Shown: piece after piece, positions 21,979-30,606 of the stretch
Numbering within the stretch: position 1 is the first letter of the stretch
Layout of the letters: the number at the start of each line of letters is the position of its first letter
From: Candidatus Hydrogenedentota bacterium
GTDB taxonomy: Bacteria; Hydrogenedentota; Hydrogenedentia; Hydrogenedentales; Hydrogenedentaceae
Length of the DNA: 44,324 nt
Direction: 5' to 3'
Assembly (NCBI GenBank): GCA_026415215.1
Contig: JAOAHN010000090.1
Coordinates: 1 to 44,324 of the forward strand
Made by a program: the position numbers and the translations under genes
The notes under the pieces: model-generated
Told to the model about the DNA's origin: nothing
The model's database searches: none
What the model saw: only the letters and a program-made list of their open reading frames with translations

Positions 21979-23205
21979 ATGACTTGGGGAATGTTGACCA
22001 TATTCATTTTCTTTGTAATACTTGCAGGACTTTTTTCAGGGTTCGAAACAGGTTTCGTCTCTGTGAATCCCATACGAATAAGGGCTTTGTCTGCAGAAGG
22101 CAACTCCAGAAGAGCACAAATGTTACTTAGGTATTTGAATAATCCGGATTATCTGTTCGTAGTTTTACTACTCGGAACTAATTTTTGCTTAGTGGGATCC
22201 TCGATAGCAATGACGAAGATAATTCCACATCCTTTATATTCTTTGCTGGTAACAAGTCTTATTTTCTTGTACTTTGGAGAGATTTTGCCCAAAACTGTGT
22301 TTCGTCTGCATCCGAATGTGCTGTGTGAATTGCTGGTGCCGTTTATAGTGTTTTTTGACTATTTATTAAAGCCTTTTTCCGTTCCTCTTGCTTGGGTATA
22401 TTCGAAGATTTTGGGTAAGAATGATAGGTTCATATCTATAAGTTCGTTTATGCGCTCTCCTGAAGATGTTAAGAAACTCGTAGAACAAGGGGTTGAACAG
22501 GGGGAATTCCATAAAGAGGAACAGGAGCTTATTCAATCTGTGTTTGATCTTCAACAAAAGGTTGCAAAAGAAATAATGGTCCCTAGGATAGAAATATGTG
22601 CAGTGCCGAAGACTGCTACGCGTAGTGAGCTCATCAAAGTTTTTAGAGAAAATAGATTTACTCGGATACCTGTGTATGAAAACACTATTGACAAGGTTGT
22701 AGGTATAATTAAGGCGTTTGACCTACTTAAGGATAAAGATAGGGATAATGAAAACATTAACAGATTTCTAAGACCCGTAAGCTTCGTTACTGACTCTACT
22801 CCGCTTGATGAAGTCTTGAAACTAATGAGACAAAGACATCAAACCATGGTTATAGTATTAGATGAGTATGGAGGAACTGCAGGATTGGTTACACTTGAAG
22901 ACATCTTGGAGGAGGTTTTTGGGGAAATTAGGGATGAGCATGACCAGGAGGAACCTCCGATTCGGCAAATGGGACCCGGGGACTATATTATTAATGCAAG
23001 AACCTCTTTGGAAGAACTTCGGGAAAAGACACAACTTGAAATATTTGATGATGAGGTTGAGACAGTAGGAGGATGGCTACTAAAAAAGGCTCAGAGAGTT
23101 CCTCAAAAAGGAGAGGTATTGATAACTGACTCTTATCGTATTACGATAGTGGATGGAAAACCTAATTGTGTTCTTACTATAAGGCTTGAGGTATTGAAAA
23201 AATAG
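21979..23205 (+). CDS. CNNM/CorC (HlyC) family transporter, short form
   Basis: 408 residues with the same order as its neighbour: CNNM/DUF21 membrane domain (about 1-175, GLFSGFETGFVSVNPIR), CBS pair (about 195-315, KEIMVPRIEICAVP, then VIVLDEYGGTAGLVTLEDI), and the CorC/HlyC C-terminal domain (about 325-405). It starts eight bases after the upstream stop; the AGGAGG at 21957-21962 inside the upstream gene is rather far. Two adjacent paralogues suggest a duplication, possibly working as a heteromer. Its TAG abuts the stop of the convergent gene (TAGCTA at 23203-23208), with no gap. Confidence 0.93.
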   Translation: MTWGMLTIFIFFVILAGLFSGFETGFVSVNPIRIRALSAEGNSRRAQMLLRYLNNPDYLFVVLLLGTNFCLVGSSIAMTKIIPHPLYSLLVTSLIFLYFGEILPKTVFRLHPNVLCELLVPFIVFFDYLLKPFSVPLAWVYSKILGKNDRFISISSFMRSPEDVKKLVEQGVEQGEFHKEEQELIQSVFDLQQKVAKEIMVPRIEICAVPKTATRSELIKVFRENRFTRIPVYENTIDKVVGIIKAFDLLKDKDRDNENINRFLRPVSFVTDSTPLDEVLKLMRQRHQTMVIVLDEYGGTAGLVTLEDILEEVFGEIRDEHDQEEPPIRQMGPGDYIINARTSLEELREKTQLEIFDDEVETVGGWLLKKAQRVPQKGEVLITDSYRITIVDGKPNCVLTIRLEVLKK

Positions 23206-25686
23206 CTACTTTTTGACTAATTTTTCTATATATTTCTTCCAGTCGTCTATTAAATCAGTGTGAGTTATATCGAAGTCCCAGATGTATAGGTCGAAGACAA
23301 ATCTTGCATATCCTCCTTCTCTGTCGTCAATGTAAATTGTAGCGGTAAAGTTATTATCAGGTGAGGGATGAGAAAGGATGAAAGGATGAAGAAGTCGAGA
23401 AGCTATAGGGATAGGTATAACTATTACCTTCTTCTGGGGGAGGGGCATATAGAACTCAGATTTCTGTAATATTGGTGGGTCCCATTTGAGATGTTTTATT
23501 AGTAAGTTTTCTCCTCGAATATATAATAGGTCTTGCCCATCGACAAGTATATCAATCCTTGCAAGTTTTTCCATGTTGTTTTTATGTTCTGAGAAGTATG
23601 CTTGATAAAGCTCTTGTTGTTTAGCGATAAGTTCTTCTATCTCTCTCCTCTTAGGAATGTTTTGTAAGAGTTTCTTTTCGAAAGCTATATCTTTTAATGC
23701 TCTCTCGGAGTGTTCTAAAAGGATTTCAATTGCATCTACTTTATAGTTAAACCCGGGTATTAATTTGAATGCTTCCAGCGTGTTCTTAAGTTTGGTTACT
23801 GATTGATATAAAGATTGTTTAGTAGTTTCGGTGGGCTCGTTTAGGTAGTCGAAGAAACTAAAGGTGGTGGACACATAGTTCAAGTTTGTTGATATGAGGT
23901 GTTTGGTCATATTCATTTGACCTTTTGCTTTTTCTAATATGGATTTCATTTTCGTTTGAGATTGTTCCAACGAATTGATTAATTCCAGCATAGAGTTGGA
24001 TTTGTTGAGTCCGTATTGTAATTGATAAATAGTGGCTTCTCGCCATGGTGAAGATTTAAAGTAAACCTCTTGTAGAAACATCAAATGGTCTCTACCAAGG
24101 TCTATTAGTGGGTAGCCCTCGGTGACAAATTCTCCTACACGCATATGTAGAAAAGAATTGAATCTTCCATAAGAAATTGGTTCTATGTGCAAACCGTATT
24201 TGTAAAAGAGAGGTGAGTTCATTAATACCTTTGCCATGTCTTCTGCATTAGTAGGACCGAAGATTTGGGAACAGTAGTCTTTTGCAATTTGGAATATATC
24301 TCCATTGGGCTCAAAAAGAAGCCGATAAAGTGCATACACATACATACTTAGGGTAGACCAATCATCTGCCCTTACACCACCTACAAATGAGATACCGCAC
24401 AAATTACTGTTATCATGCGCTAACACATATTGTATTCCTTTTTGAAAATATTCAGCTGAGAAAGTAGGAAAGATATTACTATCGCCTGCCTCGTAGTAGT
24501 TCATAGGCTCGAATAGCATCACTGTTTTGTGGGGAGTTAGGTTGAATGTAGAATTGAATTGTTGATACCACCACCTATCACCTCGTGTGATTTTAATAAT
24601 CACATATAAGTTATCAGTTGGAACATCTGCGGTGAAGACTTTTTTGTAAATATCAGGTTGGCAATGAATTTCATACTCTCTCAGTCCCCAGTTTTTGTGG
24701 AAATAAACCTTTTTATGTTTCTGCACAATAACTTCGTGCATTTTTTTCAAAAAGGTTTTATACCTTTCTTCATAGCACATTTTACATCCTGAATTGCTGT
24801 GGAGTAAGTCGTAAGGGCGATAGTTTCCCCAAAATCCTGATATATCATCAAGGCATATCTCCACCCCGTCCAATTCAGGTAAGGCTGTAAAAAGTAAATC
24901 ATATTTTTTCTGAAGTTTTTTCCAAAATTCTTCTTCACATGGGGAGGGAGGATCTCCTTCGGCACTCTCAAAGAGTGAAGGGTGATATGTGAACTCATTA
25001 CTAAAAGCGAAGTATTTCATCCCAAGAGAGTGTGCATATTGGATAAGTTCTTTAGTCTTTTCTCTGTTTATCTTGTTTTCTTCATTTTCCGGCTCTGATT
25101 CCCAAGGGACAAGAGAGAGGACATTTAAACCTGAAACCCAATTAAATCCATACCGGAAAGATGTATTGATCTCTTCTATCGAGGCACCTCCTCTGGAAAT
25201 TTTTCCCCAGCCTGGTGCTTGCCGAATCAGGAATTGCGGGGAAAGTTTACAATTGATTTCGGGAATGGTAGATCTTATTTTAATTTTGTCGAGTAGATAA
25301 AAGACTCCATAAGCCTCACCTATTGGTGAACCTCCAACCACAAGAAGTATTTTATTATTCTTATCGGTGTAAATAGTATTTATTAGAAACTCTTCTTCAG
25401 AGAGAGCTTCAATAGCCAGGTGGAAATCCTTCAGAACTCTACTCACCAATGTGTTTGTTTCAGAATTTCCCACAAGTATAAGGTTTCCATTTGGTAATAC
25501 TTGGTCATCATAAATAACTTTAATTTCTATTCCTAACTCGGTAGATTCTTTTACAAGAGACTCGATAGCAATTTGGTACCCTCTATAAGAATTATGGTTA
25601 TTTGGAGGTATTAAAAGCCATTCTTCTGTAGAATTGTTAAGTATGGTTAATAAGAGTGTTGTTGAAGTAAGGAAAATAAAAGACAT
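23206..25686 (-). CDS. Secreted glycoside hydrolase-like protein (alpha-glucuronidase GH67-like)
   Basis: 826 residues. SD GAGGAGAG precedes the ATG at 25686; residues 1-16 are a likely signal sequence. Residues about 20-130 resemble the N-terminal domain of GH67/GH20-like enzymes (LILVGNSETN, LLVVGGSPIGEAYGVFYLLD). A TIM-barrel-like region follows (about 150-500): GVEICLDDISGFWGNYRP, then DNLYVIIKITRGDRWWYQQF and HKTVMLFEPMNYYEAGDSN, which recall the GH67 core. The last 250 residues are helical and end with a beta-rich part. Catalytic residues cannot be fixed by eye. It would act on polysaccharide or uronic-acid side chains outside the cytoplasm. The alternative is a DUF4838-like protein of unknown activity. 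Confidence 0.7.
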   Translation of the reverse strand: MSFIFLTSTTLLLTILNNSTEEWLLIPPNNHNSYRGYQIAIESLVKESTELGIEIKVIYDDQVLPNGNLILVGNSETNTLVSRVLKDFHLAIEALSEEEFLINTIYTDKNNKILLVVGGSPIGEAYGVFYLLDKIKIRSTIPEINCKLSPQFLIRQAPGWGKISRGGASIEEINTSFRYGFNWVSGLNVLSLVPWESEPENEENKINREKTKELIQYAHSLGMKYFAFSNEFTYHPSLFESAEGDPPSPCEEEFWKKLQKKYDLLFTALPELDGVEICLDDISGFWGNYRPYDLLHSNSGCKMCYEERYKTFLKKMHEVIVQKHKKVYFHKNWGLREYEIHCQPDIYKKVFTADVPTDNLYVIIKITRGDRWWYQQFNSTFNLTPHKTVMLFEPMNYYEAGDSNIFPTFSAEYFQKGIQYVLAHDNSNLCGISFVGGVRADDWSTLSMYVYALYRLLFEPNGDIFQIAKDYCSQIFGPTNAEDMAKVLMNSPLFYKYGLHIEPISYGRFNSFLHMRVGEFVTEGYPLIDLGRDHLMFLQEVYFKSSPWREATIYQLQYGLNKSNSMLELINSLEQSQTKMKSILEKAKGQMNMTKHLISTNLNYVSTTFSFFDYLNEPTETTKQSLYQSVTKLKNTLEAFKLIPGFNYKVDAIEILLEHSERALKDIAFEKKLLQNIPKRREIEELIAKQQELYQAYFSEHKNNMEKLARIDILVDGQDLLYIRGENLLIKHLKWDPPILQKSEFYMPLPQKKVIVIPIPIASRLLHPFILSHPSPDNNFTATIYIDDREGGYARFVFDLYIWDFDITHTDLIDDWKKYIEKLVKK

Positions 25687-25720
25687 ACCGTTCTCTCCTC
25701 GAAACCTCAGTTATATTTTG

Positions 25721-26458
25721 CTACTTCTGGAGAAGAATTATCAGGTCTTTACTTTTTTCCTTTTCAAAGGGATTTTTCTGATAATCGCCATAGACTGCCT
25801 TTATTTTAAATCCAACATCTTTGCTTAACCTTGTGATGTCCTCAATAGACCACTTTTTAAGGAAGTTAGACTCACTCATAGATTCTAAAGTTTTTGCATT
25901 TTCTACAAAGTAGGCTATCGATAGATAGACCAAATCTTTGTCTGGAACTAAGGTTTTTGTGATAGTTGTCTTAAATCCTAATTTCTCTTTTTTCACTACT
26001 TTTGTTGAAACATTTTGGTTCTCAGGATTTTCATAGTTAACAATTTGTATTAAAAACAACCCTTCAGGTTTCACCAACTCATATAGGCTTAAAAAAAGTT
26101 TCTTGACTTTTTCCTCTCCGATGAGCAAACATAGGGTGTTTCCAACACATAAGATTAAATCCCACTGGTTTATTAAGGGAAGATTTAGGATATCCGCAAC
26201 CAGATACTTAACATTTTCCGAAGATGTTTTATCCTTAGCTATTTCGAGCATAGTAGGACTTAGATCTACCCCCACAATCTTAGTCCCGAGTCTTCCCAAA
26301 AACCGTGAATGAACTCCTGTTCCACAAGCAAGGTCTAAAACTTGAGGTTGAAAAGGGAGAGATTTTATTATATCAATGAGGAAATTTCCCTCATATTTTA
26401 ATCTTGTTTCCTCGTCAAAGAGAAGAGAGTAGTATTTTGCTATCTTTTCAAAGCCCAT
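25721..26458 (-). CDS. Class I SAM-dependent methyltransferase
   Basis: 245 residues from ATG at 26458, chosen because AGGAGATACT directly precedes it; the longer frame to 26575 has no SD and would run over the divergent gene's upstream region. Motif I is VLDLACGTGVHSRFLG (about 40-55), motif II VGVDLSPTML, then ADILNLPLINQWDLILCVGN and the LVKPEGLFLIQI strand. These define a small-molecule or generic methyltransferase fold; the substrate cannot be told. It is followed 34 bases downstream by the GH67-like gene on the same strand. Confidence 0.9.
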   Translation of the reverse strand: MGFEKIAKYYSLLFDEETRLKYEGNFLIDIIKSLPFQPQVLDLACGTGVHSRFLGRLGTKIVGVDLSPTMLEIAKDKTSSENVKYLVADILNLPLINQWDLILCVGNTLCLLIGEEKVKKLFLSLYELVKPEGLFLIQIVNYENPENQNVSTKVVKKEKLGFKTTITKTLVPDKDLVYLSIAYFVENAKTLESMSESNFLKKWSIEDITRLSKDVGFKIKAVYGDYQKNPFEKEKSKDLIILLQK

Positions 26459-26614
26459 AGTATCTCCTGATATAAGGAGGTATGTACTCTCAGAGATTAT
26501 CATATTAAATGAGATTTTACAAAAATATATTGAAAAAGGTATTGAATTATGAGCAGAGTTGAGGTGCTTAATCATTGCAGAGAAATAGATAGGTGCAATC
26601 AGAGGGGAGGGAGA

Positions 26615-27292
26615 ATGCTATCTATCTTCGACTTAATCGAAAGAAACACAATGAATGTAGAATTGAGTGTTTTCTCTCTTTATTGGATTAGTCAAGGCTC
26701 ATCGTTTCTTGTTGGGGCTAATCCAGGAGGCGCCGGAAAAACCACAGTAATGGGTGCGTTGCTAAATTTGGTTCCTGCAGATGTGGAACTTTTACCGGCT
26801 ACTGAAAGTATAGTAGCTGAAGCTTTAAACAGAAAATATCATAAAAGATGCTGTTTTGTATGTCACGAAGTAGGTTCCGGGCATTGGTATGCTTATTTAT
26901 GGGGGGAAAGTTTGAGAAACTACTTCAGACTTTTCGAGTTGGGTCACATTCTCGCAACTAATCTTCACGCAGATGATATAGATGAGGCGTATTATCAAAT
27001 TTGTACTGAAAACAGAGTGCCTAAAACACATTTCAGAAAGATAAATCTGATGTATTTTATAAAAATATTACCCGGACACAGACGCATTATTAATAAGGTC
27101 TATCTTTCTGATGGTGTCAATGAGCACAGGTTGGTTTATGATTATGAAGATGGTATAAATGATTTAATCTTGACCATTGATAACGATAAATATTTCGCCG
27201 AGTGTAAGAAATTTATCTCTGAAAACATTGAAAAAATTAGAACAATAGAAGAAACTCGCCAGGCAGTCTTAGAGTTTCTGGGAGGACGATAA
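26615..27292 (+). CDS. Orphan PilT/GspE/VirB11-like secretion ATPase core
   Basis: 225 residues from the ATG at 26615, which has a strong purine SD (GAGGGGAGG). An in-frame ATG at 26549 would add 22 residues with a weaker signal. Walker A is GANPGGAGKTT (34-44, Lys42). The Walker B-like strand is CFVCHEVGSG (80-89), and the segment FELGHILATNLHADD (107-121) matches the histidine-box strand of PilT/CpaF-type ATPases. The protein is about half the size of normal family members and lacks the usual N-terminal domain. No pilus or secretion genes are adjacent. It could move DNA or pilins with partners elsewhere, or be a repurposed ATPase. Confidence 0.65.
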   Translation: MLSIFDLIERNTMNVELSVFSLYWISQGSSFLVGANPGGAGKTTVMGALLNLVPADVELLPATESIVAEALNRKYHKRCCFVCHEVGSGHWYAYLWGESLRNYFRLFELGHILATNLHADDIDEAYYQICTENRVPKTHFRKINLMYFIKILPGHRRIINKVYLSDGVNEHRLVYDYEDGINDLILTIDNDKYFAECKKFISENIEKIRTIEETRQAVLEFLGGR

Positions 27293-27312
27293 ATTTTTAT
27301 AATTATGGGTAG

Positions 27313-28473
27313 TTAATCTAAAACTTTTTCTATAATTCCCCCTCCTAAAACGACATCACCTGAGTAAAAACCAGCGATCTGTCCTGGAGTAATTGCTGAT
27401 TGAGGTTCTTCAAAGGCTACTTTCACGGTAGTTCCGGAGACATCTAATTTTTCTATTTTGCACTTCGCTATTTCGTGTTTGATTCTAATTTTGCATCCAA
27501 CATTTTCAAGGGGAAATGGAACTTCCTCATTTTTGTAAGAAATCCAATTACAGTTATGAACTACCATGGTAGATTTTAGAAGAAATGGTTTCTTTCCCAC
27601 TATTACTCGGTTGTTTGCAGGGTCAAGTTTTATAACATAATATGGTTCTCCAGCACCGCCAATGCCTAAGCCTCTTCGCTGTCCTATAGTATAATGGATA
27701 ATTCCTCTGTGTTTTCCCAGGACTCTACCAGTTTCGTCAACTATCTCTCCTTCTTTAACCTCTTCAGGGGAAAATAATACTTCATACTTATTCCCTTCGA
27801 CAAAATCTTGGCTTTCTTTTTGAGCCAAAAGTTCGGAGAAACCGAGATGTTCTGCCATTACTTTTGTCTCTCGCTTAGTTATGTATCCTAAAGGAAAAAC
27901 AACCTTGCTAAGGTGAGATTGTGTTAACATCACGAGAAAGTAACTTTGGTCTTTATCTTTGTCTATTCCTCTGAGTAGTTCATACCTCTTGGTAGCAGGG
28001 TTAAGTATAGTTCTGGCGTAGTGTCCGGTAGCAAAGTTATCAAAAGATATGCCCAATTTTTTAGAGTATTCAAGAAGAAAACCAAACTTTATTGTTAGGT
28101 TACACCTTGCGCATGGATTAGGTGTTCTTCCTCTCAGGTATTCTTCTCTAAAGTAGTCAAGGACATAACTTTTATATTCCTTAGATAGATTTACAACATG
28201 AAAAGGTATTCTGATTTTTTCAGCAAAACTGCGGGCACTTTCAATTTCCTCTTCCTCACCTGGTCCAAAGCACGCTTTGAACTCAGTTTTTGGGAGATTA
28301 AATGAGTTATCCCAGAGGGACATTGTTACTCCAATTACTTCACATCCGCGCTCCTTTAGAAGCCAGGCAGTCATTGAGGAATCAACACCCCCACTCATCC
28401 CTACTAAAACTTTTGTTCCCTTAGGGGGGAGAGTATCCATAATTTTTGCTACTTTTTCAAGCACACCTTCCAT
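27313..28473 (-). CDS. mnmA: tRNA-specific 2-thiouridylase MnmA
   Basis: 386 residues. The PP-loop is SGGVDSS (27-33). The catalytic region NPCARCNLTIKFG contains Cys121 and Cys124, a CxxC form where E. coli has a single Cys. The region that normally carries the second catalytic Cys (SxxICF) reads ESQDFVEGN (220-228) and lacks it. The central GRVLGKHRGIIHYTIGQRRG and the C-terminal beta barrel are typical. It thiolates U34 of tRNA Lys, Glu and Gln. There is no SD; a palindrome fills the place where it should be (28475-28489). Confidence 0.97.
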   Translation of the reverse strand: MEGVLEKVAKIMDTLPPKGTKVLVGMSGGVDSSMTAWLLKERGCEVIGVTMSLWDNSFNLPKTEFKACFGPGEEEEIESARSFAEKIRIPFHVVNLSKEYKSYVLDYFREEYLRGRTPNPCARCNLTIKFGFLLEYSKKLGISFDNFATGHYARTILNPATKRYELLRGIDKDKDQSYFLVMLTQSHLSKVVFPLGYITKRETKVMAEHLGFSELLAQKESQDFVEGNKYEVLFSPEEVKEGEIVDETGRVLGKHRGIIHYTIGQRRGLGIGGAGEPYYVIKLDPANNRVIVGKKPFLLKSTMVVHNCNWISYKNEEVPFPLENVGCKIRIKHEIAKCKIEKLDVSGTTVKVAFEEPQSAITPGQIAGFYSGDVVLGGGIIEKVLD

Positions 28474-28474
28474 A

Positions 28475-28489
28475 TTACCACGGTGGTAA
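28475..28489. promoter_or_regulatory. 15-bp inverted repeat at the mnmA translation start
   Basis: TTACCAC-G-GTGGTAA: two perfect 7-base arms around one base, ending two bases before the mnmA ATG and replacing the SD. It may be an operator or may fold in the mRNA and limit initiation. Confidence 0.5.
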
Positions 28490-28529
28490 CTCTTCAGGAT
28501 TTAAATGGCGTAATTAAAACTATCTCTAA

Positions 28530-28556
28530 AATAAAAATAGGGGCTCTCTCGCCCCT
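28530..28556 (-). terminator. Rho-independent terminator after tRNA-Val
   Basis: Minus strand: AGGGGC, loop GAGAGA, GCCCCT, then ATTTTTATTTT. It lies 36-60 bases downstream of the tRNA. Confidence 0.8.
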
Positions 28557-28591
28557 CTTCTTTACACTTTTTTATTTCTTATCCTCTATTA

Positions 28592-28668
28592 TGGTGGGCG
28601 GTGCAGGACTCGAACCTGCGACCCCCTGCGTGTAAAGCAGATGCTCTGACCATCTGAGCTAACCGCCC
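28592..28668 (-). tRNA. tRNA-Val (anticodon UAC)
   Basis: 77 nt including an encoded CCA. Acceptor GGGCGGT pairs fully with ACCGCCC; D stem GCTC/GAGC; anticodon arm TCTGC-TTTACAC-GCAGG with one T-G pair gives anticodon TAC; T arm GCAGG-TTCGAGT-CCTGC. Reads GUA and, with modification, other Val codons. Confidence 0.97.
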
Positions 28669-28680
28669 AAGTTACAGTAA

Positions 28681-28686
28681 ATTATA
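28681..28686 (-). promoter_or_regulatory. -10 box of tRNA-Val
   Basis: TATAAT on the minus strand, 12 bases from the mature tRNA 5' end, giving a leader of about six bases. No good -35 at standard spacing. Confidence 0.5.
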
Positions 28687-29015
28687 TGTTATCAAATTCG
28701 TGAAGATTTAATCAATTTTAGTAGTTAAATTTGTTGTTGGCCCCCTTTTTCTTCATAGTGCAACTTCTATAGGTAATATGAGGAAGTAACGATTTTCAGT
28801 AAGTTATGGAGGTAATTCTTTTTTATCTCTCATGGTAGTTAGGATTTCTACTTATTTATACACTCTTATATGACCGGGAGGTAGTTACTAATTGACATCC
28901 AGCAGATTTTGGAAAATCTCTTTGAAAAACTTTCTTCGTTGTAAATCTTGCTTTTATTTAGGCAGAGTTTATGTGAACCTTCTCATTTCTAATACACGGC
29001 GAGATACAAAGCTCA
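28687..29015. other. Intergenic stretch between tRNA-Val and the pseudopilin gene
   Basis: 329 AT-rich bases. No ORF with an SD, tRNA, repeat or convincing terminator seen. Confidence 0.5.
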
Positions 29016-29921
29016 TTAATGAAATCCATTGATTTGTGTGCATGTGGTAGTCCAAACTTTAGTGTAGGGGAATCTCTCGGGATATTTAACAAACTCAACA
29101 TGTCCGTCCATGTATAAAACATTTCCACCTCCAGGTGAGTGATTGAGGAGGATTTTTTCACTTAAAGATTCGCCCTTTTCGAAGATATTATCCCACATGA
29201 TAGGAATTTCGGAAGTTGAGGTACGCTTAATGAGAAATCTCTCCACTCCTTCTCTTAACCTGTAAATAGTCCTTTTATCAGTGTCACCCGGATAAAAGGG
29301 ATAAAAGGATATATCCCTATTGTATATAGTAGCCACATTTGCAAGTGGAGAATTGCGTGCTTCGTTTATTAGGTCTCTAAATGCGGTAACGAAAGCCCCT
29401 TCAATTTCGGTCCGCGGATCCGGGGCTTGCTCATTACCATTGGGGATAAGATAAAGCGAAGGAACTATTAACCATCCCCAGTACGAATATGAAATATCAT
29501 TGACTTTGCATAGATCTGGGACACCCGTGGTGGGGTTAAACCAGCCACCTTCCTGAATTGCTATAAACCAATCTACATCGGAGGGGCAAAGTAGAACTTT
29601 GAGGTCGGTGAGATAATCCGGGTATAACAATTTAACATCGAACATAGTTTCCCGTGTGTTAACTTCACTACAAGGTATAGCCCCTTCACTCCAAGGTGTT
29701 CTAATCGGTTTTATCGGTGGGAAATAATTACCTTTACTCTCGTTGGAATACATCAACAGAGTTATACCTATTTGTTTTAGATTATTTGCACAGGAACTTC
29801 TCCTTCCCGCTTCCCTTGCTCTTGACAGGGCGGGGAGTAATATTCCTGCGAGTACCGCAATTATAGCGATAACAACAAGAAGTTCTATGAGGGTAAAAGC
29901 ATTTCGATATAAAGTAACCAT
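29016..29921 (-). CDS. Type II pseudopilin-like protein of the DUF1559 kind
   Basis: 301 residues. The class III signal is short: MVTLYRNA then [19 protein letters not shown], with the essential Glu at position +5 after cleavage and Ala instead of Gly at -1. The globular part contains [21 protein letters not shown], usual for these proteins in Planctomycetes and relatives. Near the end, [15 protein letters not shown] is a variant of the H-X9-DG motif with ten residues between His and Asp-Gly. It should be processed by prepilin peptidase and act in a pseudopilus or be surface exposed. No secretion genes adjoin it, which is normal for this paralogue-rich family. No clear SD at the ATG. Confidence 0.92.
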   Translation of the reverse strand: MVTLYRNAFTLIELLVVIAIIAVLAGILLPALSRAREAGRRSSCANNLKQIGITLLMYSNESKGNYFPPIKPIRTPWSEGAIPCSEVNTRETMFDVKLLYPDYLTDLKVLLCPSDVDWFIAIQEGGWFNPTTGVPDLCKVNDISYSYWGWLIVPSLYLIPNGNEQAPDPRTEIEGAFVTAFRDLINEARNSPLANVATIYNRDISFYPFYPGDTDKRTIYRLREGVERFLIKRTSTSEIPIMWDNIFEKGESLSEKILLNHSPGGGNVLYMDGHVEFVKYPERFPYTKVWTTTCTQINGFH

Positions 29922-29985
29922 CTCGGATTCTTAATTTCTACCTTGGTGTAAATATTATAAGCTATAACGCTAAGTTTTAAGATAA

Positions 29986-30006
29986 AATTCTATTTTTTGT
30001 AGAATT
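29986..30006. repeat. Small inverted repeat upstream of the DJ-1 gene
   Basis: AATTCTA, seven-base loop TTTTTTG, TAGAATT. It lies between the divergent pseudopilin and DJ-1 genes and might be a regulatory hairpin or chance in AT-rich DNA. Confidence 0.3.
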
Positions 30007-30041
30007 ACTATTCTGGTTAGTTTCAAGAAAGGAGGTTGTCT

Positions 30042-30596
30042 ATGCACAGAGTGTTGGTTATTTTAGCACAAGGTTGTGAAGAAGTAGAGGCTGTGACTCC
30101 AATAGATTTGCTTAATAGAGCAGGTGTAGAAGTGGTTACCGCGAGTTTAGACGATGATAAAGTTATTAGAGCGAGCCACGGTGCTTTGCTGATGTCTGAG
30201 AGGACGCTGGATGAAGTATTAAGTGAGAAGTTCGATATGGTAGTTTTGCCGGGAGGTTTACCAGGTGCGGATTATTTAGGAAATGACTCTCGTGTTGTAA
30301 GTTTGATTAAAGAAATGGCTCAAGAAGGAAAATATGTATGTGCAATTTGTGCTGCCCCGAGGATCCTCGCCAAAAATGGCTTATTAGATGGTAAAAAAGC
30401 TACAGCATATCCAGGAATATTGAAGAAAGAAGAAAACCCAGGCATCTGTATTGTCGATGAGAGGGTAGTTGTAGATGGAAATATAATTACAGGGAGAGGA
30501 CCTGGGGTAGCAATAGACTTTGCCTTGGCATTGATAGAAGCTTTAGAAGGTAGAGATGTGAGGAACAAGGTAGAAGCCTCGCTTGTTAGGTATTAA
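30042..30596 (+). CDS. DJ-1/PfpI family protein
   Basis: 184 residues. SD AAAGGAGG (30028-30035) is six bases before the ATG at 30042, which is preferred over an in-frame TTG at 30036 that abuts the SD. The nucleophile elbow is CAICAAPRIL with Cys103, equal to Cys106 of human DJ-1; the acidic partner is in QGCEEVEAVTP (Glu near 15). GRGPGVAIDFALALIEAL is the typical end. The length and motifs fit the YajL/DJ-1 subfamily, linked to oxidative or carbonyl stress; precise activity is debated in the family. Confidence 0.95.
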   Translation: MHRVLVILAQGCEEVEAVTPIDLLNRAGVEVVTASLDDDKVIRASHGALLMSERTLDEVLSEKFDMVVLPGGLPGADYLGNDSRVVSLIKEMAQEGKYVCAICAAPRILAKNGLLDGKKATAYPGILKKEENPGICIVDERVVVDGNIITGRGPGVAIDFALALIEALEGRDVRNKVEASLVRY

Positions 30597-30606
30597 TACC
30601 ATTGGT

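Noticed and set aside
26459..26575. N-terminal extension of the methyltransferase to 26575
   Set aside because: The ATG at 26458 has a good SD and begins the family fold; the extension overlaps the upstream region of the divergent gene.
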